Positions 56,655 to 64,000 of a stretch of 64,000 nt of DNA are shown piece after piece. The position numbers and the translations under genes are program-made. Within the stretch, counting starts at the first letter, position 1; every line of letters starts with the position of its first letter. The notes under the pieces were generated by a model. That model was not told the origin of the DNA, did no database searches, and saw only the letters and a list, made by a program, of their open reading frames with translations. This DNA is from Bacteriovoracaceae bacterium (GTDB taxonomy: Bacteria > Bdellovibrionota > Bacteriovoracia > Bacteriovoracales > Bacteriovoracaceae), in contig JARXAH010000019.1 in assembly GCA_029865945.1 (NCBI GenBank), positions 1 to 64,000 of the forward strand, given 5' to 3'.

Positions 56655-56699
56655 AAAACAAAGTGGGGCCAAACAAGCATTTGCTAGTTTAGCCCCACT
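56655..56699 (-). terminator. Terminator-like hairpin between tuf and tRNA-Trp
   Basis: Minus strand: AGTGGGGC pairs with GCCCCACT, extended by AAAC/GTTT and AGC/GCT with single mismatches, then TTGTTTT. It lies about 55 bp after the tuf stop and ends just before the tRNA-Trp 5' end. It probably ends most tuf transcripts; the interrupted T tract would allow some read-through. Confidence 0.65.
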
Positions 56700-56752
56700 C
56701 GATGTCGTTATTAAACTTTATTCAAACTTACAGTCAAATCATCAGAGAACTA

Positions 56753-57943
56753 TTAACCAACAATTTCACTTACCGCGCCAGCACCAATTGTCTTACCACC
56801 TTCGCGGATTGCAAAACGTAAGCCTTTTTCCATCGCTACCGGTGTAATCAACTCTACTTCAAAGCTAGTGTTATCACCTGGCATGATCATTTCAGAACCT
56901 GGATTCAACGTTACTGCTCCAGTTACATCTGTAGTTCTAAAATAAAACTGTGGTCTATATCCTGGGAAAATTGGAGTGTGTCTTCCACCCTCTTCCTTTG
57001 TAAGGATATAAACTTCGCACTTAAATTTCTTATGTACTGAAACTGATCCTGGCTTAATTAAACACTGACCACGTTCAACGTCTTCTCTTTTTGTACCACG
57101 TAGTAGAATCCCAACGTTATCTCCAGCTCTTCCTTCATCAAGAAGCTTTCTGAACATTTCCACGCCAGTTACTGTCGTTTTTTGTGTAGCTCTAATACCT
57201 ACGATCTCAATATCTTCACCAACTTTAACAATTCCTCTTTCAACTCTTCCAGTAACAACTGTACCACGACCACTGATCGAGAATACATCTTCCACTGGCA
57301 TCAAGAAGTCTTTATCGATTGCTCTAGCTGGAGTAGGTATATAAGCATCAACCTTATCCATTAATTCAAAAATTCTTTCTTTTCCGATTTCTGGATTTCT
57401 ATTTTCCACGGCAGCTAATGCACTTCCCTTAACGAAAGGAATTTCATCTCCAGGAAATTTATATGAACTTAAAAGCTCTCTTAATTCCATTTCAACTAGA
57501 TCTAAAAGTTCAGAATCATCAACCATGTCAACTTTATTCAAGAAAACAACGATGGAAGGAACTCCTACTTGGCGAGCAAGAAGAATATGTTCGCGAGTTT
57601 GAGGCATCGGGCCGTCAGCAGCGCTACATACAAGAATTGCACCGTCCATCTGAGCAGCACCAGTAATCATGTTTTTTACATAATCGGCATGTCCCGGGCA
57701 ATCTACGTGAGCGTAGTGGCGATTGGCAGTTTGATATTCTACGTGAGCTGTATTAATTGTAATACCACGTGCCTTTTCTTCAGGCGCGCTATCAATGTCA
57801 GCATATTTCTTTGCTTCCCCGCCGAATTTCTCAGCAAGTGTCATCGTAATCGCAGCTGTAAGTGTCGTCTTACCATGATCCACGTGACCAATTGTACCAA
57901 TGTTTACGTGAGGTTTACTTCGATCAAATTTTTCCTTAGCCAT
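56753..57943 (-). CDS. tuf: Elongation factor Tu
   Basis: EF-Tu delivers aminoacyl-tRNA to the ribosome. I start at [12 protein letters not shown] behind AAGGAGA, giving 396 residues. G motifs: GHVDHGKTT, the [12 protein letters not shown] switch [14 protein letters not shown] and SAL-type GSALAA. Domains II and III follow, ending VSEIVG. It lies downstream of four tRNA genes (tufB-like arrangement). No second tuf is seen after fusA in this window. Confidence 0.99.
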   Translation of the reverse strand: MAKEKFDRSKPHVNIGTIGHVDHGKTTLTAAITMTLAEKFGGEAKKYADIDSAPEEKARGITINTAHVEYQTANRHYAHVDCPGHADYVKNMITGAAQMDGAILVCSAADGPMPQTREHILLARQVGVPSIVVFLNKVDMVDDSELLDLVEMELRELLSSYKFPGDEIPFVKGSALAAVENRNPEIGKERIFELMDKVDAYIPTPARAIDKDFLMPVEDVFSISGRGTVVTGRVERGIVKVGEDIEIVGIRATQKTTVTGVEMFRKLLDEGRAGDNVGILLRGTKREDVERGQCLIKPGSVSVHKKFKCEVYILTKEEGGRHTPIFPGYRPQFYFRTTDVTGAVTLNPGSEMIMPGDNTSFEVELITPVAMEKGLRFAIREGGKTIGAGAVSEIVG

Positions 57944-58160
57944 GAACATTCTCCTTGAGGTGAAAATTTACGATTATTATTATCTATTTTTTTAAAATGA
58001 TCCCAAATGAACAAATTTTTGTATATTTTTCACAGTAAATAATTATTAAAATAATAAGCTACAGCCAAAAACCATAACACATCTTCAAACAATCTGAACA
58101 GCAGTAACATATTTACTCAATTACTTTTATACTTTTGCTAAATCGTAGCATGTCCATCAA

Positions 58161-58235
<75 letters not shown>

Positions 58236-58258
58236 AAATTTCCTTGGCCAGAATAAAA

Positions 58259-58334
58259 TGGAGCGGGCGAAGAGGCTCGAACTCTCGACCCCCAGCTTGG
58301 AAGGCTGGTGCTCTACCAACTGAGCTACACCCGC
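58259..58334 (-). tRNA. tRNA-Gly (TCC)
   Basis: Acceptor GCGGGTG pairs with CGCCCGC (one G-T pair). The anticodon arm CCAGC-CTTCCAA-GCTGG gives TCC. CCA is encoded. It is third in the cluster, equivalent to E. coli glyT. Confidence 0.97.
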
Positions 58335-58395
58335 AAAACACTATTTGGTATGATAAATATTGCCACTATCAATATTGCTTGTGCAATGCTTTTAA

Positions 58396-58481
58396 TGGTG
58401 GAGTGGGATGGATTCGAACCATCGAAAGCATACGCTGTCAGATTTACAGTCTGATCCCTTTGGCCACTCGGGAACCACTCC
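58396..58481 (-). tRNA. tRNA-Tyr (GTA)
   Basis: Class II tRNA of 86 nt with a long variable arm. Acceptor GGAGTGG pairs with CCACTCC, the anticodon loop CTGTAAA gives GTA, and CCA is encoded. It is second in the cluster, equivalent to E. coli tyrU. Confidence 0.97.
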
Positions 58482-58535
58482 TCAAAAAAATGTCAGTATC
58501 TAAATCGCCTAAATTTAATGCACCAATATTTAAAA

Positions 58536-58611
58536 TGGAGCTGCCCATAGGATTCGAACCTACGACCGTCGGTTTACAAAACCGATGCTCTACCAACTGA
58601 GCTAGGGCAGC
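58536..58611 (-). tRNA. tRNA-Thr (TGT)
   Basis: Acceptor GCTGCCC pairs with GGGCAGC. The anticodon arm TCGGT-TTTGTAA-ACCGA gives TGT. CCA is encoded. It is first in the cluster, equivalent to E. coli thrU, about 17 nt from the predicted transcription start. Confidence 0.97.
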
Positions 58612-58634
58612 TCAATGAAAATTAGGTTAAAAGT

Positions 58635-58663
58635 TTTATAAAGCTTTCCGGTAGTTTTATCAA
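58635..58663 (-). promoter_or_regulatory. Sigma70-type promoter of the tRNA-tuf operon
   Basis: Minus strand: TTGATA (58663-58658), 17-nt spacer, TATAAA (58640-58635), each five of six matches to consensus. Predicted start about 58628, 17 nt before the first tRNA. It is the best promoter match I found in the window. Confidence 0.7.
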
Positions 58664-58712
58664 GAAAATTCCTTGAAAAATGAAATACCTACTGACTTTA
58701 TTTTTTTACAAA

Positions 58713-59504
58713 CTAAAATTTACCAAGAAATCGATCTAAGACGATGGCAGTAGCAACTGAAACGTTGAGCGATTTAATTTCTGTTGAATCACCTTGAAGC
58801 GGCCAAACTTCATCTAGAATTCTTAATATTGCGTGTGAAATTCCTTTTTCTTCGTTTCCAAATACAAGACAGAGGGGAGCTTTTTCGTTTCGATGTTTCT
58901 CAATTTCAGATTTTATATCAGTTTTTGTATCTGAGTTTTCGCTAAAACCAATAATGCGGTAGGATTTTTTTTTCAAGATGGTTAGCGCCCTGACTAGTGA
59001 GTCGACAGAATAAATATCCACAAATTCTAGCGCGCCACTTGCAGTTCGATAACAACCAGGAGTTAGCTTAAACCCACCTTTGCGAGATAGTATAATGGAA
59101 CTGGAATTATAGAAGGCACAGGTACGCGCGATGGCGGCGGCATTGTGGATGTCAGTGATTTGATCAAGAGCTATAATTAATTGAGGGTTGGCAGCTACTA
59201 AATCAGAAAATTGGACAGGCGGACGCTTCGGCGCCAAATACAAAATTTCCCCGGGTGGCCTAGTGTATTGAAAATCAAACTGGGAAAATAATTTTTCAAT
59301 TTGCTGTTGAAAAGATTCGTGAGAACTGGGGGTGAATGTTAGTCCTCTTTCTTTTGCGACTTTTGAAATTTCAGGATAAGACGATTGGAATTTAGACCAG
59401 CCATCCATGGTTCCAAAAAGTTTTCCACACTGTCTTTGATTATTTTTGATGGATTGATAAATGCTATGATGGCCAATGATGATTTCAAAATTTTCTGCAA
59501 TCAT
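58713..59504 (-). CDS. TrmH/SpoU family RNA 2'-O-methyltransferase (RlmB-like)
   Basis: The 263-residue protein has an N-terminal region like the L7Ae-type substrate-binding domain of RlmB, then a SpoU knot domain: motif 1 around NAAAIARTCAFY, motif 2 LVFGNEEKGIS and motif 3 LNVSVATAIV. Likely substrates are a 23S rRNA guanosine (RlmB) or a tRNA ribose; I cannot separate them. Its ATG overlaps the proS stop (ATGA), so it is translationally coupled. Confidence 0.85.
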   Translation of the reverse strand: MIAENFEIIIGHHSIYQSIKNNQRQCGKLFGTMDGWSKFQSSYPEISKVAKERGLTFTPSSHESFQQQIEKLFSQFDFQYTRPPGEILYLAPKRPPVQFSDLVAANPQLIIALDQITDIHNAAAIARTCAFYNSSSIILSRKGGFKLTPGCYRTASGALEFVDIYSVDSLVRALTILKKKSYRIIGFSENSDTKTDIKSEIEKHRNEKAPLCLVFGNEEKGISHAILRILDEVWPLQGDSTEIKSLNVSVATAIVLDRFLGKF

Positions 59505-61258
59505 AAAGATAAACCAAGGCGAGAGTTGATTTGATCACTTATAAATTGTATCGCTTCTGAAAGAGGGATTTTGCGTACTTCTTTTTCAGTACGTAATTTT
59601 AATTCTACTAAATTGGTGGTTAGGAAATCTCTTTCGGTGATGAGTAAACGGAAAGGTAGTCCAAGAAGGTCTGAATCTTTAAAGGTAACTCCTGGACTTA
59701 AGAAGCGATCGTCATAAAACACTTCAAAATTGAGTTTTTTTAATTTTTCATAAACCCCGTCTATTTCATGAATGAAGGATTGGTCTTTAAAAATTCCGCA
59801 TAAGTGTATGTGGTAAGGAGCAAGGGATATTGGCCAAATGATTCCATTTTCATCGAAGGATTGCTCAAGAGCGGACGCAATCGTTCTTGTGACTCCGATC
59901 CCATAGGTGCCCATAAGAGGAATAAAAGGTTTTCCACTTTCATCTAAGACAGTTGCTTGCAGTTTTTTTGAATACTTGTCTCCCAGTTGAAAGATGTGTC
60001 CAACTTCGATTCCTTTCGTGATTTTGACCTGATGTTTTTTATCAAGAGTTAAGTCGCCTTCTTGGGAGAGCCTGATGTCAGCTACTTGATAGTCGTCAAC
60101 CTTCAGATCTCGCGAAGGAGAAAAATTTTGGTAATGAAAGTGGTAAGCGTTGGCACCACAAATATAGGAATTTTTCAAGTCTATGCTCTGGTCAATGAGT
60201 AAGGTGAAATCCTCTGTAAATTTTGTATCAAGTGGGCCAAAGTAGCCGGGTGCAAGCTCAAGGGCCTGAGCTTCGGAATTTGATCCCATGAATATTTCGT
60301 CAGCACCTAAAAAATTTTTTAATTTCACTTCATTGAGTTCATCGTCACCACAAATGAGTGCCAAGACAAATTTTGTTTTTTGATTGGCAAGAAATGTGAT
60401 CTTGTAAAAGAGAGCTTTGAGGAAATGAGAGGATGGTTGCTTAAAAAAATTCGTGAGGTCTTCAATCGAGGAAATCTTGGGAGTTGATATTTTTTCAAGA
60501 GGGGAAGAATTTTTTGTACCTGGCGCCGACGTCTTGAGGGTAATTGATTTTTCAATGTTGGCGGCCCAACGAGTTTCTTCACAATAAACTAAAGTATCTT
60601 CACCACTTTGTGCTAGCACTTGAAATTCGTGGGTCTTTGATTGAGATGAGGCAATGGCCCCTCCATCGGCTTCGACAACTAAAAATTCTAGTCCCACGCG
60701 CTCAAATATTTGTTGGTACGCCTGATAAAATTTTTCGTATCCAGCATCTAAATCTTCTTTGTTGGCGTGGAAACTATAAGCGTCGTGCATTAAGAATTCG
60801 CGTCCGCGCAATAAACCAAAGCGGGGACGGATTTCGTCTCGAAACTTAGTGTTCACTTGATGAAAAGCGACGGGAAGGGATTTATACGACTTTGCATATT
60901 TGCGGAATATATTGACGACGGCCTCTTCATTGGTCGGGCTAAAACAATATTTTTTTTCGTGTCGATCTTGAATCTTAAGCATGAGTGGGCCCATGACATC
61001 CCAGCGACCAGATTCCATCCATAACTCGCTTGGTGTTACGACGCTCATTTGTAATTCAAAACAAGAAATATTCTCCATCTCTTCAATGATTATTTGAGAC
61101 ATTTTGCGAATGGATTTTTGCATGAGGGGTAAGTAATCAAAGAGGCCTGCGCCCGTTTTATGGATTAGGCCTGCTCGCAAGAGCAGTTGATGAGAAATGA
61201 TTTCTGCATCTTTTGGAATCTCTTTATAAGTACTCCATAAACATTTTGTTGCGCGCAT
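59501..61258 (-). CDS. proS: Prolyl-tRNA synthetase (bacterial type)
   Basis: ProS charges tRNA-Pro. I start at MRATKCLWSTYKE behind AAAAGG (585 residues); the 15 upstream codons are hydrophobic and unlikely. Class II motifs are seen at RPRFGLLRGREFLMHDAYSF (motif 2), and motif 3 near GIGVTRT. The insertion between motifs 2 and 3 (about 220-390) is the YbaK-like editing domain that removes mischarged alanine. It lies 54 bp after lpxC and overlaps the methyltransferase gene by 4 nt. Confidence 0.96.
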   Translation of the reverse strand: MRATKCLWSTYKEIPKDAEIISHQLLLRAGLIHKTGAGLFDYLPLMQKSIRKMSQIIIEEMENISCFELQMSVVTPSELWMESGRWDVMGPLMLKIQDRHEKKYCFSPTNEEAVVNIFRKYAKSYKSLPVAFHQVNTKFRDEIRPRFGLLRGREFLMHDAYSFHANKEDLDAGYEKFYQAYQQIFERVGLEFLVVEADGGAIASSQSKTHEFQVLAQSGEDTLVYCEETRWAANIEKSITLKTSAPGTKNSSPLEKISTPKISSIEDLTNFFKQPSSHFLKALFYKITFLANQKTKFVLALICGDDELNEVKLKNFLGADEIFMGSNSEAQALELAPGYFGPLDTKFTEDFTLLIDQSIDLKNSYICGANAYHFHYQNFSPSRDLKVDDYQVADIRLSQEGDLTLDKKHQVKITKGIEVGHIFQLGDKYSKKLQATVLDESGKPFIPLMGTYGIGVTRTIASALEQSFDENGIIWPISLAPYHIHLCGIFKDQSFIHEIDGVYEKLKKLNFEVFYDDRFLSPGVTFKDSDLLGLPFRLLITERDFLTTNLVELKLRTEKEVRKIPLSEAIQFISDQINSRLGLSL

Positions 61259-61312
61259 AGTAAGCCTTTTAAAAATAATTCTAAAAAATAAAAAAATAAT
61301 CAATAAATATAT

Positions 61313-62230
61313 TTAAGCTAAAGAGGGATGCAAGTCGAGCATTGTTAAATCTTCTTCCACAGTTTTGGGAAGTGAAATGGCAGAAATAATTTCATAATTT
61401 GATGGGTCACTTAATATTTTTCGGCAAAGTTGATTGTGAACAAGGTGGCCCGACCTAAAGGTTTTCATTCGGCCAAGGAGAGGATGACCAAGTAAAGACA
61501 TGTCGCCAACCACATCTAAAATTTTGTGCCGGATAAATTCATTGGGGAATCGAAGACCTTCAGAATTCATCACCTTAAAATCGTCTAATACGATGGCATT
61601 ATCTAAGGAACCGCCGCGGGCGAGTCCTTTACGTTTCAGCATATCGACATCTTTAAAAAATCCAAATGTGCGGGCGCGGCTAATTTCTCGAATGTAGTTA
61701 GTGGGAGAAAATTGAAAGGACATTTTCTGTCGCTTTATCAGGGGGTGAGGGAACACCACTTCACTCTCGATAATGAGATGATCGCACGGAGAAATGACGG
61801 CCCATTTATCCTGAAGTTTTACTTCTAATTCTTTCTTAACGACTAGAAATTTTTTGTGCTGACTTAGGTGAGTTAAACCGGCCTCTTTAAGGACGTAAAT
61901 GAAGGGCGCTGCCGAGCCATCCATGATAGGAACTTCTGGCCCGTTGATTTCGATAAGAAGATTATCAATTCCCAGTGCGTAGAGAGCAGATAACAAGTGC
62001 TCAATGGTGTGGATCACATAATTTTTTTCACCAATTCCGGTATTATTTTCAGTGGCCGATACCCTTAGGGCGTGGGCCGGAATTTCTTTTCGCTCCGGCA
62101 AATCCGTGCGAACAAAAACAATTCCCGTATCACTGTTGGCAGGTATCAGGGTTAACTCGACTTTTTTACCAGAGTGAATTCCTCTTCCGCCAACTTTTGT
62201 CTCTCTTGCCAAGGTTCTTTGAAAAAGCAT
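61313..62230 (-). CDS. lpxC: UDP-3-O-acyl-N-acetylglucosamine deacetylase LpxC
   Basis: LpxC commits UDP-acyl-GlcNAc to lipid A synthesis. The 305 residues include the zinc ligand His of HTIEHLLSALYALGIDN, and HKILDVVGD with the His and Asp ligands, then GHPLLG. Presence of LpxC shows the organism makes lipid A. The ATG shares a base with the ruvB stop (TAATG). Confidence 0.97.
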   Translation of the reverse strand: MLFQRTLARETKVGGRGIHSGKKVELTLIPANSDTGIVFVRTDLPERKEIPAHALRVSATENNTGIGEKNYVIHTIEHLLSALYALGIDNLLIEINGPEVPIMDGSAAPFIYVLKEAGLTHLSQHKKFLVVKKELEVKLQDKWAVISPCDHLIIESEVVFPHPLIKRQKMSFQFSPTNYIREISRARTFGFFKDVDMLKRKGLARGGSLDNAIVLDDFKVMNSEGLRFPNEFIRHKILDVVGDMSLLGHPLLGRMKTFRSGHLVHNQLCRKILSDPSNYEIISAISLPKTVEEDLTMLDLHPSLA

Positions 62231-63270
62231 TATTTACTCTTTTCTTTTTCTAATATTTCTAAGTGATCAATTGATTTTTGCGTTAGTACCCTACCACGCG
62301 ATGTTCTGATCATCAGGCCCTCTTTAAGTAAAAAGGGTTCTACCACAGATTCCAGAGTTTCGCGCTCCTCAGAAAGGGTGGCGGCCAAAGATTCAATTCC
62401 GACCGGCCCCCCCTTATAGTAGTCGCGCATGACTATGAGTAGTTTACGATCCAGCGAATCGAGCCCGAGAGTGTCAATGTCCATAAGCTTAAATGCTAAA
62501 AGTAGCTCATCGTGACTTAGGTCTTGAATTTTTTTTACAATGCAATAGTCGCGAATTCTTCGCAAAATGCGGTTAGCGATCCGAGGAGTGCCACGACACC
62601 TTGTGGCCATTAACTCAATCGTTGATTGGGACAAAACTAAATCAAATAATTGGGAATTCATGAGTAAAATTTTGTGTAAATCTTTGTGGGAATAATATTC
62701 AAAATGGAAACTTCCGATAAAGCGGTCCCTAAGGGGTGCGGAGAGCATTCCTGATTTAGTCGTAGCACCTATGAGGGTAAAGGGTTGTAAATCAATTTTC
62801 ATCGTGCGAGCACTTGGGCCTTGGCCGATAATAATATCAATTCGAAAATCTTCCATGGCAGAGTAGAGAATTTCTTCAATGGAGATCGAGAGACGATGAA
62901 TTTCGTCTATAAAGAGCACGTCTCCGTGTTGAAGCTGAGTGAGAATGGAAGCGAGGTCGCCTTTTTTCTCGATGGCAGGGCCACTAATCACGTAATGGTT
63001 AACTCCCATCATTTTGCTAATGAGGAGTGCTAGTGAAGTTTTTCCTAGTCCTGGGGGGCCGGAGAAGAGCAAATGATCGAGGGGGGCCTTTCGGGATTTG
63101 GCCGAATGTATCATAAGTGAAACATTATCTTTGATGTAATCTTGGCCAATATAGTTTTCTAAATCTTTTGGCCTTAAATTGAGTTCTTGCGATTTTTCTG
63201 AATCAGATAGCGGCAATGGGGAGAGAGAATTCGCTGGTTTTAATGTTTTTAAAGTTAAATCAATATCCAT
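62230..63270 (-). CDS. ruvB: Holliday junction helicase motor RuvB
   Basis: RuvB drives branch migration with RuvA. The 346-residue AAA+ protein has RPKDLENYIGQ, Walker A GPPGLGKTSLA, Walker B LFIDEIHRL, the sensor region IGATTKSGMLSAPLRDRF and a winged-helix C-terminus with RTSRGRVLT. It lies 12 bp after ruvA and is coupled to lpxC. Confidence 0.98.
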   Translation of the reverse strand: MDIDLTLKTLKPANSLSPLPLSDSEKSQELNLRPKDLENYIGQDYIKDNVSLMIHSAKSRKAPLDHLLFSGPPGLGKTSLALLISKMMGVNHYVISGPAIEKKGDLASILTQLQHGDVLFIDEIHRLSISIEEILYSAMEDFRIDIIIGQGPSARTMKIDLQPFTLIGATTKSGMLSAPLRDRFIGSFHFEYYSHKDLHKILLMNSQLFDLVLSQSTIELMATRCRGTPRIANRILRRIRDYCIVKKIQDLSHDELLLAFKLMDIDTLGLDSLDRKLLIVMRDYYKGGPVGIESLAATLSEERETLESVVEPFLLKEGLMIRTSRGRVLTQKSIDHLEILEKEKSK

Positions 63271-63282
63271 GCTTAATTTCCA

Positions 63283-63906
63283 TTAGTTTTTATTCATTAA
63301 GGCGGTTTTAATTAATTGCTCTGACGAATAATTGGGATTTAATGCATAAATATCCTCTAAGATTTTCTTCGCCTCATAGGCAGAATAGCCCAAACTTTCA
63401 AGAGCTAGAACTCCTTCATAGAGGGGAGAATCTTTGGAAATATTTTTGTTTTCATTCTCCCAGCGATTGGCAAAGCTTGAGGTAGAGGATTTTTTTGAAG
63501 CAGTTAAATGAGGATCCCATTTCTCTACTTTATCTTTAAGTTGAAGAATAAGTTGCTTGGCGGTTTTTACACCTACTCCAGCGACATGCTTAAAGGCATT
63601 TACATTTTCTTGAAGGATTGATTGTATCAAAACCGAAGCGCCAAGAGTGGAAATAATATTAAACGCCGTTTTGGGCCCTACCCCGTTTACTGAAGTAAGG
63701 AGTTGGAAAAATTTTTTATTTTCGAGAGAATCAAAACCAAAAAGTATTTGAGCGTCTTCTCTTATGACATGCTCAATAAAAATTTGTATTTCTTCACCCT
63801 CGAGATAGGCCTGTGATGTTTTTACTTCATAGCCCACACCTGCCACTTGCAAAATAATTTCTTGAGGTGCGCTGTGAATGACTTTTCCTTGTAAGTGCGC
63901 GATCAT
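63283..63906 (-). CDS. ruvA: Holliday junction-binding protein RuvA
   Basis: RuvA binds the four-way junction as a tetramer and loads RuvB. The 207 residues have the N-terminal OB fold (MIAHLQGKVI), two helix-hairpin-helix motifs (SVNGVGPKTAF and VAGVGVKTAKQLI) and a C-terminal three-helix domain that regulates RuvB. AAAGGAAAG provides the SD. Confidence 0.97.
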   Translation of the reverse strand: MIAHLQGKVIHSAPQEIILQVAGVGYEVKTSQAYLEGEEIQIFIEHVIREDAQILFGFDSLENKKFFQLLTSVNGVGPKTAFNIISTLGASVLIQSILQENVNAFKHVAGVGVKTAKQLILQLKDKVEKWDPHLTASKKSSTSSFANRWENENKNISKDSPLYEGVLALESLGYSAYEAKKILEDIYALNPNYSSEQLIKTALMNKN

Positions 63907-63922
63907 TTGCTTTCCTTTCGAC

Positions 63923-64000
63923 TTATGCTCTTAAAAATTCGGCTTTATTTTGCGGAATTAAATTTTTGGTTTGGTACCAGTGTCCCATAGCAAGCAACAA
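63923..64000 (-). CDS. ruvC: C-terminal end of a gene, probably ruvC (partial)
   Basis: A minus-strand frame enters from the right edge and stops at 63923, encoding 25 residues with LLLAMGHWYQ and a short polar tail. The position 16 bp before ruvA and the small-hydrophobic helix with a His resemble the end of RuvC resolvase (DALA-A-xxH region). The catalytic residues lie outside the window, so the call rests mainly on context. Confidence 0.5.
   Translation of the reverse strand: MLLAMGHWYQTKNLIPQNKAEFLRA

Noticed and set aside
58640-58675. TCAAG-N7-CTTGA inverted repeat downstream of the rlmB-like gene
   Set aside because: A 5-bp AT-rich stem with no T tract in the proper place; it overlaps the tRNA-tuf promoter and is not a convincing terminator.

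Overview
This is 64 kb of an AT-rich Gram-negative bacterial chromosome. Lipid A genes (lpxC and an LpxR-like outer-membrane barrel), lipobox lipoproteins, a proteobacterial-type secE of about 133 residues, and the gene order tRNA-Thr, Tyr, Gly, Thr, tuf (as at the E. coli tufB locus) point to a proteobacterium-like lineage. Low GC, a CheA/CheW/MCP/CheR/CheB cluster, the LpoA-like gene next to dnaJ and a sigma54 activator would fit the Bdellovibrionota (Bacteriovorax-like). That placement is inference from general impression, not a database match.

Layout. 1-5.7 kb: grpE-dnaK-dnaJ followed by an LpoA-like lipoprotein, all on the minus strand. 6-8.5 kb: an LpxR-like outer-membrane protein and hemW (minus). 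8.6-16 kb (plus): a two-module M16 metallopeptidase, an unknown exported protein, and a three-gene biotin-dependent acyl-CoA carboxylase (carboxyltransferase, biotin carboxylase, biotin carrier). 16-25 kb (plus): an unknown gene, then cheA-cheW-mcp-cheR/REC-cheB. 25-27.2 kb (minus): a sigma54 enhancer-binding protein and a TlpA-like thioredoxin lipoprotein. 27.2-58.6 kb (minus): one nearly uninterrupted transcription/translation super-cluster. In transcription order it holds four tRNA genes, tuf, tRNA-Trp, secE, nusG, rplKAJL, rpoBC, rpsL, rpsG, fusA, the S10 and spc operons, secY, adk, rpmJ, rpsM, rpsK, rpoA and rplQ. 58.7-64 kb (minus): rlmB-like, proS, lpxC, ruvB, ruvA and the tail of a probable ruvC.

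Two small genes without an obvious long reading frame were recovered by hand: rpmJ (L36) and rpmC (L29). Several starts were moved to an ATG with a Shine-Dalgarno (SD) site: the LpoA-like gene, the 11.2 kb exported protein, rpoA, rplD, rpoC, rplJ, secE, tuf and proS.

Most of the window is conserved housekeeping DNA, and I see no phage, IS element, CRISPR array or clear new defence or secretion system. The observations most worth checking are: two matching sigma28-like promoters, upstream of cheA and of the sigma54 activator, with identical spacing to their start codons; a CheR-receiver fusion separated from cheB only by an in-frame TAG-TTG junction, with no free CheY; a DnaJ that keeps only one of its two zinc sites; an EF-G whose domain IV tip lacks the usual histidine; and several strong hairpins inside the ribosomal super-cluster (rplL/rpoB, rpsG/fusA, tuf/tRNA-Trp, secE leader).
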